Assembly: GCA_034431315.1 (NCBI GenBank)
Contig: DAOUDK010000026.1
Location: forward strand, 1 to 57,239
DNA from: JAUWOY01 sp034431315
Lineage (GTDB): Bacteria; Chloroflexota; Anaerolineae; VGOG01
DNA: 57,239 bases
Direction: 5' to 3'
The notes beneath the pieces were generated by a model, which did not search any database, was not told the origin of the DNA, and was given only the letters and a program-made list of their open reading frames with translations. Both the position numbers and the translations under genes were made by a program. Of the stretch, positions 7,265 through 15,601 are shown piece after piece. Position 1 is the stretch's first letter. Every line of letters starts with the position of its first letter.

Positions 7265-9655
7265 CTATCTCGGACTAGCTTGGCTATGCTTTCCAGCACA
7301 TAGTCTGGCTCGTTGCCTCCGTTTCTGCTCATACATCGCCCTATCCGCCTGGGCCAGCAGTTCATCAATAGAGCAGGGGTGTTCGGGATTGTAGCGCGCC
7401 AGGCCCACACTTAACGACAGCTCGTAGCGGCGGCCTTCCCTGGCGTTGCGGGCCTCCAGGTTCTCTTGAAAACGAGTGGTGAGAACCTCGGCGGGGAACC
7501 CGTTGGTCTCTATCGCCAGCACCACAAACTCGTCCCCGCCGATGCGAGCGATGATGTCCGACTCACGAAAAGTCTCTCTGAGGACATCGGCGGTCTCGAT
7601 CAAGGCTCGGTCTCCCTCGGAGTGGCCAAAGGCATCGTTGATCCGCTTCAGGCCGTCGAAGTCGGCGAAAAGCAGCATCATTCTCCTCTTCGCCCGGTTG
7701 GCTGTCTTCAACTGCTGCTGGCCCAGGGTTAAGAACCCGCGCCGGTTGTACAGGTCCGTAAGGTCGTCAATCAGGGCCAGGGCGCGCAGCGTCTCCTCCA
7801 TCTGCACGCGCGTGGTGATGTCGGTGTAGACGGCGACTGCCCCGATAAACTCATCCCCTACCATGACCGGGGAGCCGGCCACGATGACATCCACTGGAGA
7901 GCCGTCTTTTCGATAACGGACGGTCTCTGTGGGAGGCACTTCCATCCCGCTCATGGCTATCTGCGTAAACTCGACCGCCTCCTCGAACACATCAGGTTTG
8001 GTGACCAGGTGGTCAATATCTTGGCCGACTGCCTCCTCCCGTGAGTATCCGAACAGCCTCTCTGCGCCCGCGTTCCATTCCACGATCCGATGGCGAGCAT
8101 CCAGAGTCACGATGGCGTCGGGGGCGGCTCCCAGCACCCCTTCCAGGTACAGCCGGCGCTCTTCGAGCTCTTCGTAAAGCCGGGCGTTTTCGATGGCGAC
8201 GGCCGCCTGGGCAGCAAATGCCTCGGCCAGCCGAGCGTGCTCCTGGGTGTAGAACCCCGGCTCGTGCTTGTCCAGGGCGATCATCCCCACCAACTGCTCG
8301 CCGATCAACATGGGCACTCCCAGCCAGGAGCGGATGGCGATCTGCCGGTGTGGGTCTTTTTGAAATCCCGCGTACATGGTCGGGGCGTCCTCCACGATGA
8401 AGGGGGCTCGGGTGCGGATCACCTCGCTGTTGGGGTTGTCGCCATCGGCGGGGAAGGAGATGCCCAGCAGGTCCGGCAGGTTGGGAAAGCCACGCCCGCC
8501 CACGAGCTCCATCTGGTCCTCCCTGAGCAACTGCACCGACGCGCTGTCGTAGGGCACTACCCGCTGCAACTGGGCCAGGATGCGCTCGATCACCTCGTTT
8601 CGATCCAGGGCGGTGGTTAGTGCCAGCGCCGCCTCCCGCAGCGTCTCCTGCTCCAGGGCACGCTGCTGGGTCTCCTCGTACAGCCGGGCGTTCTCAATGG
8701 CGATGGCGGCCTGGTTGGCGAAGGTCATCAGCTTCTCTGTGTCTCCCTCACTTAGTTCCTCCGGTGTTGAAGCGACGATGCCTCCTACTGTCTTCCCCTT
8801 GGCCAGCAACGGCATGGCAAAGAATGTCCTGGAGTCCAGAAGCCTTTGCATGGTAGAAGCAACCCGCCTGCTCAAGAGCGGCCTGACCAGCTCGTATAAA
8901 TCGTGTTTGATGGTTGTCCGACCAGCCAGGAGGTTGCTCATGGCCTCGTTGAAATCGCTTCTGGCTGGGATCTTGATTTGGAGCAGTGGGAAGCCAATTA
9001 GGGCATTGATCCTTGCCAGTATCTTGACCCTTGTGGAAACCGCACCGCTCCTGAAAACCCCCTCTTTTTCATCCAGCAAGAATGTGAATGCGGTGTTACA
9101 ACCGAGTCCTTTCACAACGCCATCTGCTGTTAGCTGCAGCACCTCATCCAGGTGCAAGGCGCTCTGCATCATCGCAGTGGTAATGGCGTTGAGGGCGGCC
9201 AGCTCCCGGTTGCGCCGCCTGATCTCCTCCTCTGCCCGCTTGCGCTCGGTGATGTCCAGTTCCGCGCATATGCCCATAATCACCTGACCACTGGCATCCT
9301 TTAGAGGGTATTCGTTGACCAGCACGTCGCACATCGTCCCATCGGCCCGCACATCTTCGTATTCCATTGCCTGGAAAGATTGCCCTTGAAAAACCGCTGC
9401 AACTTTCTCTCGCGTCGGAGCCACGTTTTCGTCCTTCACCATAAGGTCGTACATGGTTTTGCCAACGACTTGTTTGGCCGTCCAACCGTACAGGTCTTCG
9501 CAGGCCCGGTTCCAATCCAAAATGGTGCCGTCTCGGTCGAAAGTCCAGCAACATGCCGGTATCCCATCAAAAAGGATGCGGAACCGCTGTTCACTCTCCC
9601 GCAGCGCCTCCTCCGCCCGCTTGCGCTCGGTGATTTCGCGTTGTGGTGATTCCAT
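7265..9655 (-). CDS. PAS-GAF-GAF-PAS-GGDEF diguanylate cyclase
   Basis: 796 residues, predicted soluble signalling enzyme making cyclic di-GMP from GTP. Domains in order: PAS (about 20-140), GAF (150-330), GAF (350-510), PAS (515-630), GGDEF (640-780). The catalytic loop reads IARIGGDEFVV. The inhibitory site RxxD (RESD) stands exactly five residues before GGDEF, so product inhibition is expected. No transmembrane segment is visible. The N-terminus begins inside what is usually an inter-PAS linker (EITERKRAEEALRESEQRF), suggesting loss of an upstream sensor region or an unusual start. The C-terminal tail after MYEQKRRQ is foreign: the gene end was displaced by the insert at 6942-7313, and the duplicate end survives next to the M55 gene. 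Confidence 0.9.
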   Translation of the reverse strand: MESPQREITERKRAEEALRESEQRFRILFDGIPACCWTFDRDGTILDWNRACEDLYGWTAKQVVGKTMYDLMVKDENVAPTREKVAAVFQGQSFQAMEYEDVRADGTMCDVLVNEYPLKDASGQVIMGICAELDITERKRAEEEIRRRNRELAALNAITTAMMQSALHLDEVLQLTADGVVKGLGCNTAFTFLLDEKEGVFRSGAVSTRVKILARINALIGFPLLQIKIPARSDFNEAMSNLLAGRTTIKHDLYELVRPLLSRRVASTMQRLLDSRTFFAMPLLAKGKTVGGIVASTPEELSEGDTEKLMTFANQAAIAIENARLYEETQQRALEQETLREAALALTTALDRNEVIERILAQLQRVVPYDSASVQLLREDQMELVGGRGFPNLPDLLGISFPADGDNPNSEVIRTRAPFIVEDAPTMYAGFQKDPHRQIAIRSWLGVPMLIGEQLVGMIALDKHEPGFYTQEHARLAEAFAAQAAVAIENARLYEELEERRLYLEGVLGAAPDAIVTLDARHRIVEWNAGAERLFGYSREEAVGQDIDHLVTKPDVFEEAVEFTQIAMSGMEVPPTETVRYRKDGSPVDVIVAGSPVMVGDEFIGAVAVYTDITTRVQMEETLRALALIDDLTDLYNRRGFLTLGQQQLKTANRAKRRMMLLFADFDGLKRINDAFGHSEGDRALIETADVLRETFRESDIIARIGGDEFVVLAIETNGFPAEVLTTRFQENLEARNAREGRRYELSLSVGLARYNPEHPCSIDELLAQADRAMYEQKRRQRARLCAGKHSQASPR

Positions 9656-9687
9656 CTTTTTTCCCCGCTTCCCGTGTTATGTTTCTG

Positions 9688-10653
9688 CTATCTAAGCCCG
9701 TCCTTCATGATCTCGAAGAGGAGGCTGGCATCAATGTTGGCCCCGCTCAACACCGACACAACTTTTCTCCCCGCCAGGTCTACTTTGCCGGCCAACAGGG
9801 CAGCTATGCCCACCGCGCCGGCGCCTTCCACTACCAACTGGGCCAGCTCCAGCAGGGTGAAGACGGCGGCGCGCGTCTCTTCCTCGCTCACCAGGACGAT
9901 TTCGTCAATCAGGTCGCCAGCGATCTCGAAGGGGAGACGGCCAAAGCCCCCGGCCAGCCCGTCGGCGATGGTGGGGGCGGCGTCGTACTCTTCGTAGGGG
10001 TGGCCGTCGCGCAGCGAGAGGTAGGCCGCTGGCGAGGCCTCAGGCTGCACGCCGATGACTTGCACATGAGGGTTGATCGCTTTGGCGGCCACAGCTATGC
10101 CGGCGATCAGCCCGCCGCCACCCACTGGCACCAGGATGGCCTCGGCCTGGGGCAGGTCTTCCATGATCTCCAGCCCTACCGTGCCCTGGCCGGCCATGGT
10201 CAGGGGGTCGTCGTAGGCATGGACGTAAGTAGCGCCGTGAACTCGCTCAAATTCCTCGGCGGCGTGATGGGCTTCGTCGTAGCTGTTCCCTGAGAGGAGA
10301 ACTTTGCACTCAAACTCCTCCAGCTTTTTCAACTTGGAAGTAGGCGCGTTGACGGGCACAAACAGAGTGGTCGGCACATTGCCCCAGGCTTGGGCGGCGT
10401 AGGCCACACCCAGAGCGTGGTTCCCCGCCGAAGCCGTCACCAGACCCCTGGCTTTCTCCTCCTCGGTCAGGCTGGAGACCTTGTTGATCGCTCCCCGCAC
10501 CTTGAAGGAGCCCGTCTTCTGCCAATTCTCCAGCTTGAGATACACCTCACAGCCGGCTCGCTGGCTCAGCAGGAAAGAATACTCCAGCGGCGTCCTGGTA
10601 ATCAGGCCGTTGAGATTGCGCTGGGCAGCCAGGATGTCGTGTAACCCTAACAT
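9688..10653 (-). CDS. ilvA: threonine ammonia-lyase (threonine/serine dehydratase), catabolic type
   Basis: 321 residues of the PLP fold-type II family. The Schiff-base lysine is K51 in TGSFKVRGA, and the phosphate-binding glycine loop is VPVGGGGLIAG. It converts threonine to 2-oxobutyrate and ammonia. It has no C-terminal ACT domain, so isoleucine feedback is unlikely and it resembles TdcB-type enzymes as much as IlvA. The ATG at 10653 follows GGAGG by five bases. It stands alone between the GGDEF gene and a repeat-filled gap downstream of a thiolase. 2-Oxobutyrate could feed propionyl-CoA, but no linking gene is present. Confidence 0.88.
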   Translation of the reverse strand: MLGLHDILAAQRNLNGLITRTPLEYSFLLSQRAGCEVYLKLENWQKTGSFKVRGAINKVSSLTEEEKARGLVTASAGNHALGVAYAAQAWGNVPTTLFVPVNAPTSKLKKLEEFECKVLLSGNSYDEAHHAAEEFERVHGATYVHAYDDPLTMAGQGTVGLEIMEDLPQAEAILVPVGGGGLIAGIAVAAKAINPHVQVIGVQPEASPAAYLSLRDGHPYEEYDAAPTIADGLAGGFGRLPFEIAGDLIDEIVLVSEEETRAAVFTLLELAQLVVEGAGAVGIAALLAGKVDLAGRKVVSVLSGANIDASLLFEIMKDGLR

Positions 10654-11007
10654 GATTTCCTCCGAAAGTCAATCGGACTCTCGAACGGCTCGACTGAGCT
10701 CGCCGAAGTCTTGTTTGGGTGTTGGCAGAGTGATCTTCGTATTCCAGCAATCTGCATTGCAACGGGAATGCCTCAACAAGTTGAGGACTCCGCAACTTGA
10801 CCCGTCACTTGTGCGTGTCAACAAAAATTCGGTAGTCTTCCTCTTCGGTGTTGTTGGCTTGACTATGCCCAAATATGACATCGAATTTCAAGGATTTACC
10901 GAATTTGGCTTCGCGAATTTGGTGAATCCCTTTAATTCGCTGTCATATCCGCTAGACAGCCATCCAGCAACACTCAAAAGGGAGATCAGCAAAAATTCGT
11001 TCCTTTC
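10654..11007. other. gene-free gap of 354 bases filled with repeats
   Basis: No convincing ORF. It contains the family 1 palindromic element (10874-10947), its flank CGGTGTTGTTGGCTTGACTA shared in inverted orientation with the copy near 37150, and several scattered AAATTCGGT words. Confidence 0.6.
10874..10947. repeat. dispersed palindromic repeat, family 1, copy 1
   Basis: Starts TATGACATCGAATTTC and ends with AATTCGCTGTCATA, a large imperfect palindrome with internal GAATTTGGTGAATCC. Other copies: 24481-24554 and 37099-37149. Flanking sequence about 25 bases further out is also shared, so the mobile unit is larger than the palindrome. Confidence 0.8.
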
Positions 11008-12192
11008 TCAATTCGGTGTAGTGTCCACGATCATGGCATATCCATGAGCTCCCGCGCCGCAGATGGTCGCCAAGCCCAGCCCCCCACCCCGGCGGTGCAG
11101 CTCGTAGATCAGGGTCATCAAAATGCGCGCCCCCGTAGCCCCCACCGGGTGGCCGATGGCTACCGAGCCCCCGTTGACGTTGACCAACTCCGGGTCCACG
11201 CCCAATATCTGGATAGCGGTCAGAGTGACGGCAGCGAAGGCCTCGTTGATCTCCCACAGGGCGATGTCCCCCACAGCCAAATCAGCTTTTTGGAGGGCGT
11301 TTTGGGCCGCCAGAGCGGGCACCACGTTGATAAGCCGTGGCGCGGCGGCGGCACTGGCCGTGGCCACGACCCGCGCCAGTGGCTTCAGGCCCCGGGCCTC
11401 GGCCACCTGCCGGGACATCAGAACCAGAGCCGCAGCTCCATCGTTGAGGCCCGGCGCGTTGCCCGCCGTCACCGTCCCCTCAGGCTCGAAAGCTGGCGGC
11501 AGAGCGGCCAGCCTCTCGTAGGTTGTATCAGGTCGAGGCTGCTCGTCTGCATCAACCACGACCTTGCCCTGGCGGGTCTCGACCTCCACGGGCACGATCT
11601 CGTCAGCGAACTTTCCCGCTGCCTGGGCTGCCTGGTAGCGTTGCTGGCTCCTCAGCGCCCAGCGGTCTTGCTCCTGGCGGCCGATGCCGTACTCCTGGGC
11701 CACCTGGCTGGCGAAGACGCCCATCTGAACCCCGCTGATGGGGCAGGTGAGGGCGTTGGTGAGGGCATCTATTATCTGCCCATGCCCCAGCCGATACCCC
11801 CACCGGGCCTGGGGCAGGGTGTAGGGCACCTGGCTCATGCTCTCCATTCCGCCGGCGACGATGACCTCGGCTTCACCGTGGCGGATCATGGCCAAGCCCA
11901 GGCCGGCCGCCTGGAGGGCCGCGGTGCAGGCCGTGTTGATAGCCATGGTGGGGACGCTGTCGGGGAGCTCAGCCTTGAGGGCCGCCTGGCGAGCCGGCAC
12001 CTGGCCCAGGGTAGCAGCTCCCATGCAGTTGCCCAGGAACACGCGGTTGATGGCTTGGCCCTCTATTCCGGCTCGCAGCACCGCTTCTCTTATGGCCGCC
12101 GCGCCCAGCTCCGCCGCCGTCAGCTCCTTCAGCATCCCGCCGAAGCGGCCAAAGGGGGTGCGAGTTGCAGCGACGATGAAGACTTCTCTCAT
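11008..12192 (-). CDS. acetyl-CoA acetyltransferase (thiolase)
   Basis: 394 residues. Catalytic C89 (NTACTAAL), the histidine in GGSVAIGHPVGATGAR and the C-terminal cysteine in TICGAGAHG are all present; the last motif is CGAGAHG rather than the usual CGGGxG. Thiolases cleave 3-ketoacyl-CoA to acetyl-CoA and a shorter acyl-CoA, or run in reverse. The frame is open to 12237, but the ATG at 12192 follows AGGAGG by six bases and gives the standard MREVFIVAATRTPFG start. It is the last gene of the leftward beta-oxidation block and is separated from etfA by two hairpins, so it may be expressed at a different level from the upstream genes. Confidence 0.9.
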   Translation of the reverse strand: MREVFIVAATRTPFGRFGGMLKELTAAELGAAAIREAVLRAGIEGQAINRVFLGNCMGAATLGQVPARQAALKAELPDSVPTMAINTACTAALQAAGLGLAMIRHGEAEVIVAGGMESMSQVPYTLPQARWGYRLGHGQIIDALTNALTCPISGVQMGVFASQVAQEYGIGRQEQDRWALRSQQRYQAAQAAGKFADEIVPVEVETRQGKVVVDADEQPRPDTTYERLAALPPAFEPEGTVTAGNAPGLNDGAAALVLMSRQVAEARGLKPLARVVATASAAAAPRLINVVPALAAQNALQKADLAVGDIALWEINEAFAAVTLTAIQILGVDPELVNVNGGSVAIGHPVGATGARILMTLIYELHRRGGGLGLATICGAGAHGYAMIVDTTPN

Positions 12193-12249
12193 GCTTTGCC
12201 TCCTGCGCAGGGGTGGGATTATGATAGCACATTCCAACTAGATAAGCAA

Positions 12250-12282
12250 ACGGGTAGATGAAGCCTATGCTCATCTACCCGT
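12250..12282. terminator. perfect 12-bp hairpin between etfA and the thiolase gene
   Basis: Arms 12250-12261 (ACGGGTAGATGA) and 12271-12282 are exact inverted copies with a 9-base loop. There is no strong T-run on either strand, so this may be a repeat or attenuator rather than a full terminator. Confidence 0.45.
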
Positions 12283-12318
12283 CTGTGTTGTCTACTAATG
12301 GCTGGCGAGGGTACTGTC

Positions 12319-12390
12319 AACGGATTCAGGGAACAGATTGAACGGATTGGAAGCAGCCAGTATCCGTTCAATCCGCTCCAGAAATCCGTT
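12319..12390. repeat. imperfect inverted repeat at the 3' end of etfA
   Basis: Left arm 12319-12346 and right arm 12363-12390 pair with few mismatches (AACGGATT...GATTGAACGGA type). The right arm overlaps the etfA stop codon region, as with other stop-anchored repeats here. Confidence 0.65.
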
Positions 12391-13436
12391 TACAGCGTTC
12401 TCAACTCCGCGAGCAGCGGCGGGATGACCTCTTTGGGATCGCCCACGATGCCCAGGTTGGCTGTCTTGAAAATGGGGGCGTCGGGGTCTTTGTTGATGGC
12501 CACCACGAACTTGGAGTCCTGCGTAGTGAAATAGTGGTGGACGTCTCCAGAGATCCCGCAGGCGATGTAAAGGTTGGGCCTGATTGTGACTTCACTCAGT
12601 CCCACCTGGCGCTCCTCACTGATCCAGCCTTCGTCCCTTGCTCCCCGCGAGCCTGCCACCTGGCCTCCCAGAGCTTCTGCCAGCTCCTCGACCAGCGCGA
12701 AACCTTCAGCGTCTCCCACGCCCCGGCCGCCAGCGACGATCACTTTGGCTTTGGATAAGGGTATCTCAGGCTGAGCCTCTTCAGCAGCTACGCTGAGCAC
12801 CTTGACCTGGCCCTCGATTCCATCCAAATTGACGGCTATCTCCTCCACGTCGCCGTAGCGGTACTCGTCGGCGAAGGGGAGGCGGAAGGCGCCGGGGCGC
12901 ACTGTCGCTATCTGCGGCTTGGCCCCCAGGAAGCTGCTGACGTGGAAGTACTCGCCGCCGTAGACCGGGTGGGTAGCCAGCAGCACCCGCTCGGTTTCGT
13001 CAATGGACAGGGCCAGGCAATCGGAGATCAGGCCAGTCCCCAGGCGTTGAGCCAGGCGGGGGGCCAGCTCCTGTCCCAATTCGGTGGCCCCGAAGAGGAT
13101 GATCTCTGGTTTCTGCTCCTGGAAAAGGTCGCTCAATACCTCGGCGTAGGTTTCCAGGTGGTATTCGGCCAGGCGGGGATCGTCGGCCAGGTAGACGCTG
13201 TCGGCCCCGCGCTGGATCAACTCCTGAGCCAGATCCTCCAGGTCCTCACCCAGCAGGACGGCCTGGACATAAGCGCCCAGACCAGCAGCCAGCTCCCGCG
13301 CTTTGCCCACCATCTCCAGGCTGACCGGCGTCAGAGCCCCATCCTTCGCCTCGGCCATCACCCAGATGTCCCGATAGGCGATCTCCTCTTCCTCGATTGC
13401 TTCACCCGTAAGAAGTTCCCAGTATTCCATGTCCAT
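12390..13436 (-). CDS. etfA: electron transfer flavoprotein alpha subunit
   Basis: 348 residues. The C-terminal FAD-binding half carries the family signature around KVIVAGGRGVGDAEGF and TIRPNLYIACGISGDVHHYF. With EtfB it accepts electrons from acyl-CoA dehydrogenases and passes them to a quinone oxidoreductase. The ATG at 13436 has GGAGG five bases upstream; that binding site is part of the tandem word repeat that fills the whole gap after etfB. The gene order etfB-etfA and position directly after two acyl-CoA dehydrogenase genes fit a single redox module. The N-terminal region has an acidic extension (GEAIEEEE) not typical of the minimal family. Confidence 0.92.
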   Translation of the reverse strand: MDMEYWELLTGEAIEEEEIAYRDIWVMAEAKDGALTPVSLEMVGKARELAAGLGAYVQAVLLGEDLEDLAQELIQRGADSVYLADDPRLAEYHLETYAEVLSDLFQEQKPEIILFGATELGQELAPRLAQRLGTGLISDCLALSIDETERVLLATHPVYGGEYFHVSSFLGAKPQIATVRPGAFRLPFADEYRYGDVEEIAVNLDGIEGQVKVLSVAAEEAQPEIPLSKAKVIVAGGRGVGDAEGFALVEELAEALGGQVAGSRGARDEGWISEERQVGLSEVTIRPNLYIACGISGDVHHYFTTQDSKFVVAINKDPDAPIFKTANLGIVGDPKEVIPPLLAELRTL

Positions 13437-13540
13437 TCTAACCTCCAACTTCTAACTTCCAACCTCCAACTTCTAACTTCCAACCTCCAACTTCCAACCT
13501 CCAACTTCTAATTTCTAATTTCTAATTTCTAATTCCCAAC
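13437..13540 (-). repeat. tandem word repeat joining etfB to etfA
   Basis: Read on the minus strand it is a run of GAAATTA, then GGAGGTTGGAAGTTAGAA units. It supplies the last codons and TAG stop of etfB and the GGAGG ribosome binding site of etfA. Related words recur at the 3' end of purB (53905-53932). Confidence 0.85.
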
Positions 13541-14310
13541 CCAACCTCTCTCAATAACTGTGCTAGCTCCCTCGCCGCCTCATCAGGCGCACCCGTTATG
13601 AGCTCCCCCAACGTTCGCTCTGGGGGGAAGGTCTTGCGCTGGAGGCCGATCAGGGGGTTGAGCTCCTCTTCGGTCAGGCCCAGATCGGCCAGGCTCCAGG
13701 TGGTGACTTCCCATTCCCGATAGGCGTTCATGATGCGTGCCCCGTGCGGATAGCGGGGCTGGTTGGCCTGGGGAGCGACGCTGAGTAGCGCGGGCAGGCC
13801 GACTTCGACCTCGGCGTATCCCTCTTTCCACTTTCGTTTGGCCCTTAGCTTCCCATTGTCCAGGCCGGACACCCCGCGGACTTCCAGCACCTGCGGCAGA
13901 CCCAGGTACTCGGCCAGACGCGGACCTATCTGGCTGGCGCCGGTATCCAGGGCTCGCTGGCCAGTCAGGATGAGGTCATAGTCGCCGATTTTCTCGATGG
14001 CCTGGCCCAGGATCAGCGCGGCGGCGGCAGCGTCCACATCGGCGAGGGCCGCATCGGTCAGGAGAAACGCCTGGTCAGCTCCCATGGCCAGAGCTTCCCG
14101 CAGCGCGTCATCAACTCTGGGCTCTCCCAGGCTGACGGCGATGACCTCGGCACCGTGGGCGTCTTTCAGCCGCAAAGCCTCCTCCAGGGCGTTCCTGTCG
14201 TTGGGGTTGATGACGTAGTCCTCTCGGTTGATGAAGACCCTCTCCAGTCGCCGGTGGACGGTGAAGCCGGCGGGGTCGAGGACTTGCTTTATAGTGACGA
14301 TTATGCGCAT
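13522..14310 (-). CDS. etfB: electron transfer flavoprotein beta subunit
   Basis: 262 residues. It shows the EtfB nucleotide-binding signature (DLILTGQRALDTGASQIGPRLAEYLGLP) and the AKRKWKEGYAEVEVGLPALL region that binds AMP and docks partner dehydrogenases. The frame is open to 14343, but the ATG at 14310 follows AAGGAGG by seven bases and gives the usual MRIIVTIKQVLD start. The final residues (IRN) and stop come from the word repeat that continues into the etfA leader. It pairs with EtfA to take electrons from the two acyl-CoA dehydrogenases just upstream. Confidence 0.93.
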   Translation of the reverse strand: MRIIVTIKQVLDPAGFTVHRRLERVFINREDYVINPNDRNALEEALRLKDAHGAEVIAVSLGEPRVDDALREALAMGADQAFLLTDAALADVDAAAAALILGQAIEKIGDYDLILTGQRALDTGASQIGPRLAEYLGLPQVLEVRGVSGLDNGKLRAKRKWKEGYAEVEVGLPALLSVAPQANQPRYPHGARIMNAYREWEVTTWSLADLGLTEEELNPLIGLQRKTFPPERTLGELITGAPDEAARELAQLLREVGLGIRN

Positions 14311-14337
14311 GGTTGATTCCTCCTTGGAGGAGTAACG

Positions 14338-14404
14338 AGTCAACGAGGGATGAGTAACGAGGGAAACACCGCTCGTTACCCGTTACTCATTACTCGTTAC
14401 CTCA
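14338..14404. repeat. word repeat forming a hairpin between acyl-CoA dehydrogenase and etfB
   Basis: Built of GAGTAACGAG and GAGTAATGAG words in both orientations, which can fold into a long imperfect hairpin. It begins at the TAG stop of the upstream acyl-CoA dehydrogenase gene on the minus strand. Similar words recur at 19310-19425, 23240-23280 and 56110-56160. Confidence 0.75.
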
Positions 14405-15571
14405 CTACGCACTGATACGCACTCCCTCTGGGCGGAAGATTTGGCTGGCGATGACGATGCGCTGTATCTCGCTGGTGCCCTCGAAGATCTCGCTGATCCG
14501 TTGGTCGCGGAAGGCCTGTTCGACCCAGAAGTCGCGGCTGTAGCCTATCCCGCCGTGGATCTGAAGGGCCCTGTCTGCGCAGCGATGGGCCACCTCGGAG
14601 CCGTATAGCTTGCACATGGCTGCTTCCTTGGTGAAGGGCTGGCCGGTATCCACCAACCAGGCGGTGCGGTAGATCAGAGAGCGCAGGGCCTCGATCTCGG
14701 TGGCCATGTCGGCGATCGTGAAGTGCACCGATTGTTTCTGGGCGATGGGCACGCCAAATTGCTGGCGGGTCTTGGCCCACTGGATGCTGCCCTCCAGGCA
14801 GGCCTGCGCCCCTCCCAGGCAGGCGGCTCCCAGGCTAACGCGCCCTATATCCAGGGTCTTCATGAAGGTGATAAAGCCGGCCCCGAACTGGCCCAGCACG
14901 TTCTCCTTGGGCACGCGGCAGTTTTCGAAGATCAGCTCCGCCGTATTGCTGCCCCGAATGCCCATCTTGTTCTCTGAGGTGCCTACCCCAAAGCCGGGGA
15001 ACTCCTTTTCCACGATGAAGGCCGTTACCCCTCCACGGGCTCCCAGGGAGGGATCGGTGACCGCCATGACGCTGATGATGTCGGCGTGGGCGCCGTTGGT
15101 GATAAAGGTCTTGGTGCCGTTGAGGACGTAGTAGTCGCCGTCGCGCACGGCCCTGGTCTTGATGGCTGCGGCGTCGGAGCCGGCCCCAGGTTCCGTGAGG
15201 GCAAAGGCGCCGACCTTCTCACCCCTGGCCAGGGGGACCAGGTACTTCTGTTTCTGCTCCTCAGTGCCGTCGAGGTAGATGGCCATAGCCCCGATTCCGG
15301 TGTGGGCACCGATGACCGTGGCTGTTGAAGTGCAGACCTTGTTCAGCTCCTCCATCATGATGCAGTAGCCAATCTCGCCCGCTCCAATCCCTCCGTACTT
15401 CTGGGGGAAAGGCACGCCCATCAGGCCCAGTTTAGCTGCCTTCTCAAGGGTCTCGAAAGGGACACGATCCTGTTCATCTATCTCCCTGGTCAAAGGGCGC
15501 ACCTCGTTCTCGGCGAATTCGCGCACCATCCGACGGAATAGCTGGTATTCCTTGGGAAAGGAAAAGTCCAT
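14405..15571 (-). CDS. acyl-CoA dehydrogenase (second of two)
   Basis: 388 residues with the full acyl-CoA dehydrogenase fold: helical N-domain, beta-barrel FAD region (AFALTEPGAGSDAAA), helical C-domain. The catalytic base is E364 in IFEGTSEIQR, the position used by short and medium-chain enzymes. It oxidises acyl-CoA to trans-2-enoyl-CoA and passes electrons to EtfAB, encoded next. Chain-length preference cannot be told from sequence alone. It starts 30 bases after the other acyl-CoA dehydrogenase gene; the two are related but clearly diverged, so probably have different substrates. Confidence 0.92.
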   Translation of the reverse strand: MDFSFPKEYQLFRRMVREFAENEVRPLTREIDEQDRVPFETLEKAAKLGLMGVPFPQKYGGIGAGEIGYCIMMEELNKVCTSTATVIGAHTGIGAMAIYLDGTEEQKQKYLVPLARGEKVGAFALTEPGAGSDAAAIKTRAVRDGDYYVLNGTKTFITNGAHADIISVMAVTDPSLGARGGVTAFIVEKEFPGFGVGTSENKMGIRGSNTAELIFENCRVPKENVLGQFGAGFITFMKTLDIGRVSLGAACLGGAQACLEGSIQWAKTRQQFGVPIAQKQSVHFTIADMATEIEALRSLIYRTAWLVDTGQPFTKEAAMCKLYGSEVAHRCADRALQIHGGIGYSRDFWVEQAFRDQRISEIFEGTSEIQRIVIASQIFRPEGVRISA

Positions 15572-15601
15572 AACCTCATCCTCCTTTGATCACGTCCAAG
15601 T

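Noticed and set aside
13437..13540. Tandem repeats near etfBA as a CRISPR array
   Set aside because: Units are 7-20 bases and degenerate, with no spacers and no cas genes in the window.
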